Positions 55,501 through 64,000 of a stretch of 64,000 nucleotides of DNA are shown piece after piece. The notes under the pieces were generated by a model that made no database searches, was not told where the DNA came from, and saw only the letters and a program-made list of their open reading frames with translations. The stretch spans positions 88,249,675-88,313,674 of the forward strand of contig NC_080683.1 of the NCBI RefSeq assembly GCF_030445035.2, in the 5' to 3' direction. The stretch's first letter is position 1; each line of letters begins with the position of its first letter. The position numbers and the translations under genes were made by a program. Origin of the DNA: Dasypus novemcinctus. Lineage: Eukaryota > Chordata > Mammalia > Cingulata > Dasypodidae.

Positions 55501-58500
55501 TCTTTATTTATATTAGAAATATGTGATTTTAAGAAACATATACATTCTTACATGTGCTCATTATTTTTATTTTCACAAAAATGGACTAGGTCCAGAACGG
55601 ACATTTAATAACATAAATCAAACTCAAAAGAAGTTTGGAAACTTTAAGGAATTAAGACAGTTTTAAAACTATGCTTTTTAATAGCACAATTTTTTAAAAA
55701 ATTACCACTTAATCAATGATAAATATGTCCATATATATAGATTTGAAATATCTTTAGTACAGGAGAAGCAAAAATAAAATGAACACAAGGATCGTAACAT
55801 TGTGACAAGTTCCCTTAAGTCTAACATGTTTTCAGTTCCTTATAGATTTTCAGTAACACTTTTCAAATTTAAAACAAGCCTTTACCACAAAATCTATTTT
55901 CATTATATAAGCAAAAACTCTTGACAAATTATCTTTTTTAATCAAAATATACCAAGTAGGATTATAAGAAGTTCAATTGGCATTGAAATATTCAGGTTGA
56001 AGGATGTAGACAAAGTATGTTTTCCTTACACTGAATTTAATTAGAAACTCCATTGTCTTTTTTAAGAACTTCAAACATAAAAAGATATGAATTAGATAAA
56101 ATTGCCAAAAGATGGAAACAACCCAAGTGTCCATCAATCAATGAACAGATAAACAAAATGTGGTCAATACATACAATGGAATACCATGCTGCAGTAAGAA
56201 GAAATGAAAGTGGGACACATACGATAACATGGATGAATCTTGAAGACATCATGTTAAGTGAAGTAACATAAAAGGACAAATATTGCACGGACTCATTAAT
56301 ATGAACTAAAAAAGAAAAATAAACGCATGGAGTTAAAATGTAGAGTACAGGTTATTAGGAAATAGGAGGGCTTCGAAGGAATAATGGTGTTTAATGTATG
56401 CAGAAGATTTAATTAATTTGACTGTAAAAGTGTGAAAATGGATAGAACTGATGGTAACACATTATAATTAGTAGCAGCTGGTTTATAAATGGGATTGTGG
56501 CTGAGGAGGGTAGACTAGGGATGTAAGTATCAATTTAAAGAAAACTAGAGAATAATCTAGGGACTGAATAACACAACGAACCAAGAGGGGGATGTGAATT
56601 GTGGTTGATGGTACAGATCAAGAGGGTCCTTCTGTGAGTGCTGTACATCTGGAGTGGATGTACATCACTATTGTAGGGTGGTGGGAATGTGGAGAAGCAT
56701 GGGGAAAATACAATTGGTGTGACCTATGGACTGTGGTTAACAGCTGTACTGTAATATTCTTCCATCAATGCCAAAGATATACTGTGTTGATAATAGGGTA
56801 GAATGGAAAAAGTGTGCCAAATGTATGCTATAGACCATGGCTGGGGTAATAGTCAAATGATACTATCTCATAATCAATAACAAATGTTCCATCATGGTGT
56901 GGTGAAGGAGTGTTGTATAGGAATTCTACACATGTGCATGATTGTTTTGTTAAGTTCACAGCTTCTATAATAAAAATATATTAAAAATAATAATAGGGAG
57001 GATGGGGGAAGATACATCACATTTAAGAAATGGACTATAGTTAATAGTAATATTTTGATGATATTCTTTCATAATTGGTAACAACTGTGAAACAGTGCAA
57101 GGTGTTAGTGGAGTGGTGATGTATGAGACCCCTGTATAATGTTATGTATGTTTGTTTAGTAAATTCACAACTTTTACTATACACTTATTGTCTATGTATG
57201 TTCATGTATGAATGATAAACTTCAATAAAAATTTTAAAAAACTATGAATTATAACTATTGTACAGTAGAGAGTTTAGCACAAATTTACATTCTACGTGTC
57301 CCATTAAAGACATACAATTCACTTAAATATATGAAATTTTAATATGCTGGGCTGATTTTAACAGTGAACATTTCATGAATGATTACCATGTTCTACACAC
57401 TGTGCAAACTGCTTAACTTGTTTCACAACAACACTAAGATTAGGTGATTTTCATCCCTTGCTATAGACAAGGTTTAAGTAACTTATCCAAGATCACAAAG
57501 GCAGTGGCAGAGTGAGACTGAAATTAGATCTAGCTCCAAAATCCACAGCAAACTCAGTAGAAACTTATGATGGTGAATTCTTTTACTTAATTTAGAAACA
57601 GTTATAATAATAATTGTTATAATAATAAGATTTATTTTAAACCAGGAATTAAGTTTTCTAAATAATCAGGTCAGCAGTACCCCAAAGCAGAAGTGAAATC
57701 CCCTGTACCAGTTGGTGCAACTAGTTATTTGCCACTGGTACAAACAAATGTATCTATATCACGTATGACATTCCTACAGGACAGACAGAACTGTGATCTT
57801 GCCAACATTTAACTCTAAAAAGAATCTTTAATGTAGTTTTCACTTTCTCATTTAAATACTCTCCCTTTACAGTTTGATAGGACCTTTTCCTTCAGCCAAC
57901 TGTGAATACCAGTATGAATTTTTCAGGCTCATCACTGTGTATACTCTATCTCTCAAAACTACACATTTTTTGTTGTTGTTGTTAAGTAAACTGATATTTG
58001 TTTTATGCAAAAAAAAAAAAAAACAAAAAACAGTGACAAGCAGTTAGGAAACAAGAATGATATATAATAGCTACCATAGAGAGTAAATCTATAAGCCTTC
58101 CATGGTGCTGGGACAGTGATAAGAGCTTTAAAACTCTTCATCTATATTGAGGTAGATACTCTGAACCTCTTTGTACAGATGAGAAAACTAAGGTGAAACA
58201 TCTAAGTCACTTGCTCAAGGTCTTGTAGCTAATAAGCAATAGAATGGGGATTCAGATTCAAGTCTCTGAATCTTCTTAACTAAACATTACATCTTTGTTA
58301 ACTTTCGTTAGCCTAAAAATGTAATCCTTAAATTTAATTTCAATTAGTTTAATATTGGAATTTTTAAATGACTTCTTTTATAGGTACTTTGATCCAATGG
58401 AAAAATTGCTGTCATCAACTGTATTTTATAAACTTCTTCCAAATAAGATGTATAAAAATGTAATGGAAAAAAAAAACCCTAGAGTTTAGGATAAACTTCT

Positions 58501-61500
58501 CTTAAAATATTTTTCAAAATAATTCAAATTCTCAAAAAATTGAAATGAAAGTACATCTTACCTTCGAGGAGGAACATTAACATCTGCCAGTGTATACAGA
58601 GGTGTGAGACTTGACACAAGATAATGAAGTTGAGGAAAAGGAACTAAATTCATGCTGATTTCATTAAGGTCCATGTTAAGAGACCCTTCAAACCTCGCTG
58701 AGCTAAAAATATTAAACCAATAAAGAAAACTTTAATTTTAAAGTATATACTTTGAATGTAGTTTGATTTATTCAGAAAGCATTTTTTCAAATACTTTTGT
58801 TAACTGTTATTCAGTAAAGTATATATGCTCTCTTTTTAAAACTATTTGTGAAACTTATATCACAAATAGTTATGTATAAAGATGAAATATAACATACAAC
58901 ACCTATAGCAATTCTTACTTCTGGATTACCTAAAGTGTAACCAATTTACTATTATAGTTGCTCATTACACACACAAAAAATATCCTATGTAAAACAGATT
59001 TTATACTGTGTTAAGAACACATAGAGGTCAGTAATAATTTAGTTATTCTAGAAAGTTTACTAAATTCCTCAAGGGTTTGCTGAATAGTTTCTATCTCTAT
59101 AATCTGGAATACAATAATGCCAAAGCAATCTTTTAGACCAAAGTTAAGGAAATCTTTTGGAGTAGCTAATGAGGAAATATTGATTAGCTTTTTCAAAATA
59201 TTAAAGACATTCCACTGCAAAAAAAAAAAGTTTAATTTTATTTAACCAAGTGTTTCTCAAATTTATCAACCACAAAACTTTATCATTTAACACCTATTAA
59301 TATTTAATATATGCTGGGAAATGATGCTTTGGAGTCACAGAAATTAAAATTCTGGTAAGTTCAAGGTTAGGAAAAAACAAACAAGCTCCTAAAACTAGAA
59401 TAACTTAAAAATGCTACTGCTTGAGTAAGCAGAACATTTTAAAAAACATAGTGAGAATTACACACTATCCTCAGGTATGCCATTAATACCCTTACCTTGT
59501 TAGGTTGAGTAGTAAATTTGCCACAATATTGTTCATTGCATCAAAGGGCTTCTTGTGCTTTTTAAAAGATCCAGCATTTGAAGTAATCAAACTCTTGGGC
59601 TTCACAGTTGTACCCAATTTTCCAGAATTCACCATGAGGTCAATTTTGCTAATGATGTCAAATAAAGACTTTGAGGAAAAATATTAGGAGAGAAGCTATT
59701 AGGATGAGCAGATATATAAATAGAAAGGATTCTACTAGGAAGGCCAGAAGAGAAAAACAATTTAAACTATCTTTTCTTTTACATGGGAAGGCTAAAAAGT
59801 GAAGAAAAGAGGGGAAGCAGCTGTGGCTCAATCAGTTGGGCTCCCATCTACCATATGGGAGGCCCTGGGTTCGCATCCTGGGGCCTCCTTGTGAAGGCAG
59901 GCTTGCTGTGCTGCGGAACACCGCCCGATCTGCAGGCACTGTGGAGCACCACCTGGCCTGCAAGTGCTGCAGACAGCTGACTCAGCAAGGTGACGCAACA
60001 AAAAAAGGGAGACAAGCAAAAAAAAAAAACACAGAAGAGCGCACAGTGAATAGACAGAGTGCAGACAGCAAAAAGCTGCAAGGGGGGAGGGGAAATAAAA
60101 TAAATAAATACAGACACAGAAGAACGTACAGCAAATGGACACAGTGCGCAGACAGCATGCAAAAAGCCACAAGGGGGGGAGGATAAAAAAAAAAGTGAAA
60201 AGAAGGGAATGCTTATAAACATAAGCATAATAAGGCTGAATGTATATGAAAATTGTCCATAAATTACAATGTTAATTTCTTACTTGATTGTCAATGGGCA
60301 ACACACAGTCTGCATGCTCACTAAGTTCCTTCATTGCCAAGATGCTATTATAAGGTGATGTTATGACATCATCCTCTCTGGAAGGATAAACAGAAGTAAC
60401 AAATCTGTATACTTCTGGGAATTCATCCTCAAGCACCTTTAAAAGAAATGTGCCAAGTCCAGATCCTGTTCCTAAGGATAAACATTTTAGAAAAATAACA
60501 GAACAAATGATTTAGAATATAATAACGAGGCAATTGTTTGGGAATTTGGATTGTATGTTTGATTTGTAGAAATGTGTATTAAAGATTTATAATTCAATTT
60601 ATTCCTGTGATTCTATATTATTAAGTAATGTAATTAAGGCTTAAAATCCTGAATTCTATCTCTGGCTCTGACAATGAGGTGGGAAGGGCTTTCTGTATTT
60701 CTCTTTTTCACACTGAAGTTTAATTTATATGATGCCAGAAGAAGTGATTGGAGTGAAAAATTCAACTAAGACAGTATTCAGTCTTTACTTGATAGTAAAC
60801 AACTTAAAAAAAAACAAAACAAAACATATCTTGACAGAGAAAGAACATTATGACACTAAGCAACTTAAACACTGAGTTTAAATTGTTTAAAATTAAGCAT
60901 AACTACATTGAATTTACAACATTTTCAACTATGAAACTTTGTTACTATTTTAAAGCACAAACTTTAAGAATTCCATTAAAGATAACTTCCTGACATGCAG
61001 AGTTACAAATACATAAATTCAAAATATTTTAAGGACTAAAAATTAATACAGCATTGTATTAATCTAAGCTGGGGTTTTCAGAGAAGCTGTATTTCTTACT
61101 TTAATGATTATGGTAGTCTTCTAAAGGCATAGTTAAATGTCAATTATGAGAAGTGGATATGGCTCAACAGAGCATCTGCCTACCATATAGGAGGTCCAAG
61201 GGTTTGATACCCAGGGCCTCCTGGCTCGTGGTGAGCTGGCTCACGCACAGTGCTGCTGCATGCAAGGAATGATGCCCCTGCGAAAGAGTGACCCCTGTGC
61301 AAGGAGAGCCGCCCCATGTGAAACTTCAGCCTGCCCAGTGGTGGTGCCATACACACGGAGAGCTGACATGGCAAGGTGATGCAACAACAAAAAAAAAGGA
61401 ACCCAGAACTTCAGTGCCACCTGATGAGAATACAAATGGAAACAGGAAAACATACAGTGAATGGATAGAGAGCAGATAACGGGGAGGGGGGAGTAAATAA

Positions 61501-63475
61501 ATAATAATAAATCTTTAAAAAAAAAAGGGCAAATATCAGAACTGCTGACACTGAATAATAGATATGTATGAAAATCAATTATACTCAACCTGCTGAATAT
61601 AAACTCTTAATCTCGGTTTGGAGAAAAGAATTTGTTTGGCATTTTAAAAAATATTGGCTAATTCTATTTTGAAATGACCAAATTATAACTTGTTTCTAGT
61701 TCATGGAATAGAGAAGTAAAACACTCTAGTTCCAACGTATAGACTTCTGGGGAAGACAGTACTGTAGATCATTTATTTCCAGTTCAAACAGATTATTTAC
61801 CATGGCAAACAAGGACTTAAAGGAGTTGACTGTAAGGATTTCTTTTATTCTTTCTACTAGAAAATGAGAAAAGTTTGAAGGTGGTTAAAGAAAAGGCTTG
61901 AGGATCTTTGCAAGCAAACGCATGAACATGCCAGTAATGCTTAATTCTAGTGAGAATACAGGACCATATAAGCAAGCTCTTAGGAGAAAGTAAACATTCT
62001 TGTAAAGCTTATATATACTGAAATGTAGCTAGGAATTTTATAAAAGAAACTAGAGGTAGAAGAAAAAAAATGTTCAGCCACAGCTCTGATTTTTAAAAGG
62101 ACTTAAAAGAAAAATTGCCAATAGTTACACAATTTCACAAAATTTTAAAATAAAAGCTTTTGTTATATACCTACATCAAACATGTACTTAATAGTTCTCT
62201 TTATCAAGCACCGATTTGGAAACAAAACTTAATGTCTGCAAAATTAATTCCCACTTGTACTTTAACACTGTTACAGGTAAACAAGTAAATAACTTTACCT
62301 CCTCCCATAGAATGTATTATAAAGAAACACTGCAAACAATCACAGTGCTCAGCTGACTTCCTGAGTTTCTCCAAAATTTGTTCCCGGTAAAGACTGCCAA
62401 AAACTTTGTGACCTACAGCCCTGAAAAAAAAAATATGTACTTTTAAAAATCCTTGTATTATTTCTTGATTAAAAAATTTCTAAGCTACATGAAAAGGTTA
62501 TACAAATTTTGAAAAAGCATTTTTACTAGAATAAGTAAATTCTATAGTTTCATCTCAATGAACCATATTACAATATCTCATGTAATTTAACAAATACATA
62601 GTCTTTAAATATACTGATAAGAGATATATATCATTAATGGATACTAAACTATGTTTTTGTAAATTTTATCTTCTCTTCCCTTTTCTGTTAAGGTACAAAT
62701 ACACCAAAATAAGATTTTAGTTACAGAGTGTTTTTTTTTGTTTGTTTAAAGTAGATTCTGAATTGCAGTGGCTTTTACTATTAAAAAGGACAAAGTGGTC
62801 AATTGGAAAGATATTACTGAAAACAAAAACTTTTTAACTAACCTATTCTGGTTTAAAATATAAGAAAAGCATTGGCCATATCATATTACTAGATAAAATG
62901 ACACATTAGAAAATTGACATTCATGCAGAATATCTCTGCAAGCCTTTTTTGTTGCCCAAATTTGCAAGTATCATTGTAAGAATAGTTTCTCCATAAGGTG
63001 CAGTCAGGTATAACTCAAAAAGTTATATATAACTATTGTCATTATTTCATATTATACAAGGATCAATTTACAATGAGGAATTTGAAAAAGTAATTTTTCC
63101 TGATTCCTCTTTTTCTTAAAATAATGAGGATGTTCCAGGAGTTAAGAGTAAATATAGGTAGCTTAGAAGCATTGTGAAACACCATCATTTAATACAAGGC
63201 ATTCATTTTTAAGGTAAAGATGGTGGGCTGAAAGGCCTGGAGTTATGTGTTGTAAGTAACATTTGCTTTCATGCCAGCAGAACCTATTAGAAAGAAGCAA
63301 AGATTGCTTTTTAAAATATTCCAGTTAACATTCAATTGTTATGCTTAGCATACTCTTACCAATTATTCCCTGAGCCAGAAATATCAGTGATGAGCTGCTT
63401 GCTATCAAATACATCTTTCAATGGTCCCTGCAGAATTTCATTTACTACCCCTTCCTCCATGTCAATCAAGACAGC
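52434..63475 (-). CDS. TUBE1: TUBE1 (epsilon-tubulin), last eight coding exons; 5' part beyond window
   Basis: Epsilon-tubulin is a GTP-binding tubulin family member of centrosomes and centrioles, needed for triplet microtubules. Exons in gene order are 63360-63475, 62299-62420, 60284-60471, 59496-59668, 58562-58702, 53770-53910, 52936-53110 and 52434-52592. They join in phase to 1215 bases, 404 residues plus TAA. The tubulin nucleotide motif GGGTGSG is split over the 62299/60471 junction. By comparison with the human protein (475 residues as I recall), these are its last eight of twelve exons and about 70 residues are missing at the right edge. One residue near visible position 187 is absent relative to that recalled sequence. 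No frameshift or early stop is present. Confidence 0.96.
52936..53110 (-). CDS. TUBE1: TUBE1 exon (penultimate)
   Basis: It completes an arginine codon and encodes LKPSLQFVSWNQEGWK through ERFLRLYKKK. The block FVSWNQEGWKTSLCSVPP and the PTFMELRERF helix correspond to the C-terminal tubulin domain. The donor is 'aaaag|gtattt'. Confidence 0.95.
53590..53718 (+). repeat. MIR SINE fragment
   Basis: 'cattttatatttgaggaaaa', 'gagaggttaagcagtttctt', 'aaggtcacattttagtaag' in MIR order. Confidence 0.65.
53770..53910 (-). CDS. TUBE1: TUBE1 exon
   Basis: Encodes LDQMFSDAFSKDHQL, ADPKHSLYLACALMVRGNV and ISDLRRNIE. The ACALMVRGNV block is the counterpart of the conserved tubulin 'RG' strand. The acceptor 'ttctag|gtt' is fine. 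The donor 'gaaag|gtttat' is weak after +2. Confidence 0.95.
54155..54555 (-). mobile_element. DAS-SINE
   Basis: Same family as 4719. The head is at the right end. Flanks 'cagctacaatatctt' (54140-54154) and 'cagctacaatgtctt' (54556-54570) match at 14 of 15. It lacks one internal block, hence 401 bp. Confidence 0.9.
55067..55196 (-). repeat. L2 3' end, antisense
   Basis: 'cattcaacaggtatttatca', 'aatgcctaccacatgccaag', 'gccccaatggagcttacttc'. Confidence 0.75.
55345..55412. repeat. AT-rich tandem near-palindrome
   Basis: Two copies of 'gttataatatataaca' (55355-55370 and 55374-55389) sit in a run of almost pure A/T. Each copy is nearly its own reverse complement. Confidence 0.75.
56087..57240 (+). 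mobile_element. L1 3' end (ORF2 tail and 3' UTR)
   Basis: 'tgccaaaagatggaaacaac', 'ccaagtgtccatcaatcaat', 'aacatggatgaatcttgaag' is the widely shared L1 sequence at the end of ORF2 and the start of the 3' UTR; the 72-codon frame at 56053-56271 is its remnant. A long 3' UTR follows, with A-rich ends near 56970-57000 and 57220-57240, which suggests two tails or a tandem structure. Confidence 0.75.
57375..57562 (+). repeat. MIR SINE
   Basis: 'tgattaccatgttctacaca', 'caacaacactaagattaggt', 'aagtaacttatccaagatca', 'aaggcagtggcagagtgaga'. Confidence 0.75.
57563..58005. other. TUBE1 intron, no feature recognised
   Basis: No supported feature. Confidence 0.4.
58008..58031 (+). repeat. Poly(A) simple repeat
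   Basis: Runs of about 15 and 6 A residues. Confidence 0.8.
58095..58262 (+). repeat. MIR SINE
   Basis: 'acagatgagaaaactaaggt', 'aagtcacttgctcaaggtct', 'gtagctaataagcaatagaa'. Confidence 0.75.
58562..58702 (-). CDS. TUBE1: TUBE1 exon
   Basis: Encodes SARFEGSLNMDLNEISMNL, VPFPQLHYLVSSLTPLY and ADVNVPPR. The NLVPFPQLHYLVSS block is the tubulin 'NLVPFPRLHF' element after the intermediate-domain helix. The acceptor 'tttttag|ctc' and donor 'gaag|gtaaga' are good. Confidence 0.96.
59011..59215 (-). other. Unexplained exon-like open segment in TUBE1 intron
   Basis: On the - strand a T-run and 'gcag' (59216-59219) precede an open frame of 67 codons starting WNVFNILKKLINISS and ending LLLTSMCS before TAA at 59011-59013. 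The residues look helical and protein-like, but I recognise no family. Splicing from the upstream TUBE1 exon (phase 2) would enter a different frame that stops within a few codons. It may be a decayed insert or chance. Confidence 0.25.
59496..59668 (-). CDS. TUBE1: TUBE1 exon
   Basis: Encodes SLFDIISKIDLMVNSGKLG, a hydrophilic loop (TTVKPKSLITSNAGSFKKH) and KPFDAMNNIVANLLLNLT. The loop is one residue shorter than in the human protein as I remember it. The acceptor 'ctcaaag|tct' and donor 'caag|gtaagg' are used. Confidence 0.96.
59811..60194 (+). mobile_element. DAS-type SINE with duplicated 3' segment
   Basis: Sense copy: 'ggggaagcagctgtggctca' head, 'gggttcgcatcc' B-box, a body distinct from the 4719 type (Cys/Ala-codon-like 'ctgcaggcactgtgg' blocks). 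The 3' part occurs twice ('acacagaagagcgcacagtg' and 'acacagaagaacgtacagca', each followed by a 'gcagacagca' stretch and a G-run). The tail is poly(A). Confidence 0.8.
60284..60471 (-). CDS. TUBE1: TUBE1 exon with GTP-binding motif
   Basis: It starts with the second half of the glycine-rich motif (TGSGLGTFLLK) and continues EDEFPEVYRFVTSVYPS, REDDVITSPYNSILAM and HADCVLPIDNQ. The TSPYNS element is the tubulin nucleotide-pocket loop. Phase in is 1 and phase out is 0. The donor is 'caa|gtaaga'. Confidence 0.97.
60485..61145. other. TUBE1 intron, no feature recognised
   Basis: AT-rich, no supported repeat or RNA. Confidence 0.4.
61148..61526 (+). mobile_element. DAS-SINE, sense copy
   Basis: 'gagaagtggatatggctcaa' head, 'gggtttgatac' B-box-like, 'aaggagagccgcccc' and 'cacggagagctgacat' body blocks, and a 'aaataaataataataaat' tail. 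I could not find a clear target duplication. Confidence 0.8.
61530..62298. other. TUBE1 intron, no feature recognised
   Basis: No supported feature. Confidence 0.4.
62299..62420 (-). CDS. TUBE1: TUBE1 exon
   Basis: Encodes AVGHKVFGSLYREQILEKL, RKSAEHCDCLQCFFI and IHSMGG, ending inside the first half of GGGTGSG. The acceptor has a seven-T tract and cag. The donor is 'gag|gtaaag'. Confidence 0.96.
62421..63359 (-). other. TUBE1 intron, no feature recognised
   Basis: AT-rich intron without recognisable repeat. Confidence 0.5.
63360..63475 (-). CDS. TUBE1: TUBE1 exon (most 5' exon visible)
   Basis: Encodes AVLIDMEEGVVNEILQGPL and KDVFDSKQLITDISGSGNN, the AVLIDME-equivalent of the tubulin 'AVFVDLEP' strand. 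The acceptor 'tttctcag|gct' is strong and in phase 0. The donor is 'attg|gtaaga'. About four upstream exons should lie beyond position 64000. Confidence 0.96.
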
Positions 63476-64000
63476 CTGAGAAAGAGAAAGAGAATTTAAT
63501 CAGTATATTTTCCTTTAGAATTAGTCAGTCTGTAAATGAAAAGAATTTAAGTTGCATTTTTCTTATAATTTAAGCTTAATCAAATTCTTTAAGCAGAATC
63601 TTTTAAGAATTTTTAAAAACTGAAAAATAATTTCAGTTTACTAGAAAGGCAGAATCTAATTAAGAGTTGGATTTTTAACTCTTTTATCCTACTCCAAACG
63701 TAAAGTGGGGGGAAAAAAAGGAACTTAATAATCTCTGCAGCTGAATGTTTAACAATATTTGTGAGCTTGTGTGCCTGTAAATTTCTTGAGAACAAGGTCT
63801 TGGAAATCTAGAAGGTAACTTTAACTAGAGCAAGTTCTCAATAAATGCAGGGCACAATAACGTACTTGCTCACTAGGAACAACAGTGCTGCTCTCTATGA
63901 ATCACAGCCAAAACTTGTCCTATTCAAGTGAGCAAGGCTAGGGCACTGAGTAGATTGAAAGACAAGGTCCATTCCCCCATGTAACCTCAAAATCCACTTT
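63476..64000 (-). other. TUBE1: TUBE1 intron, running off the window
   Basis: No exon is recognised in the last 525 bases; a faint L2-like tail ('aagttctcaataaatgcagg') lies at 63831-63850. Confidence 0.5.

Larger units (their letters stand above)
53911..58561 (-). other. TUBE1: TUBE1 large intron
   Basis: A 4.65-kb intron, the longest of this gene in the window, holding a DAS-SINE, an L2 piece, an AT palindrome, an L1 3' end and two MIRs. Confidence 0.85.

Noticed and set aside
56053-56271. 72-codon frame resembling a real protein
   Set aside because: It is the end of L1 ORF2, a retrotransposon remnant.

Overview
This is a 64 kb piece of a placental mammal nuclear genome. Split protein-coding exons with GT-AG borders, L1, L2, MIR, hAT and endogenous-retrovirus LTR repeats show this. 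At least ten tRNA-derived SINEs of the DAS type (known from armadillos), several with intact target-site duplications, point to Dasypus, most likely the nine-banded armadillo; the sequence alone does not fix the species.

Two genes are present, arranged tail to tail. CCN6 (WISP3) lies on the + strand as five coding exons between 30963 and 51061. They join to an intact 354-codon reading frame: signal peptide, IGFBP domain, degenerate VWC domain, TSP1 domain and C-terminal cystine knot, one domain per exon. TUBE1 (epsilon-tubulin) lies on the - strand. Its last eight coding exons lie between 63475 and 52434 and give 404 residues; the first roughly 70 residues lie beyond the right edge. The two stop codons are 1.37 kb apart, and each gene has a candidate poly(A) signal in that interval. 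The CCN6-TUBE1 neighbourhood is the same as on human chromosome 6q21. The two genes have unrelated roles: one product is a secreted matricellular protein, the other a centriole tubulin.

Positions 1-30900 lie upstream of CCN6 and hold no protein gene I can support. They are layered repeats: an L2 cut by an LTR, DAS-SINEs, MaLR/ERVL LTRs, MER5-type hAT fragments, a 1.57 kb polyadenylated retroposon with a 12-bp duplication, and one small isolated CpG-rich block at 23.4-23.6 kb. The 10-kb first intron of CCN6 is mostly old antisense L1 and L2, later hit by two SINEs, a hAT element with a perfect 8-bp duplication, an ERV1-like solo LTR and a MaLR LTR. Introns 2 and 3 hold an L1 ORF1 remnant and a second copy of the 1.2-1.6 kb retroposon family. 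The TUBE1 introns hold three DAS-SINEs, an L1 3' end, MIRs and one unexplained open exon-like segment.

I found no operon-like or novel multi-gene system. The items most worth checking are the isolated CpG block, an out-of-frame upstream ATG in CCN6, weak donors at CCN6 exon 3 and TUBE1 exon 10, the exon-like segment in a TUBE1 intron, and the retroposon family.
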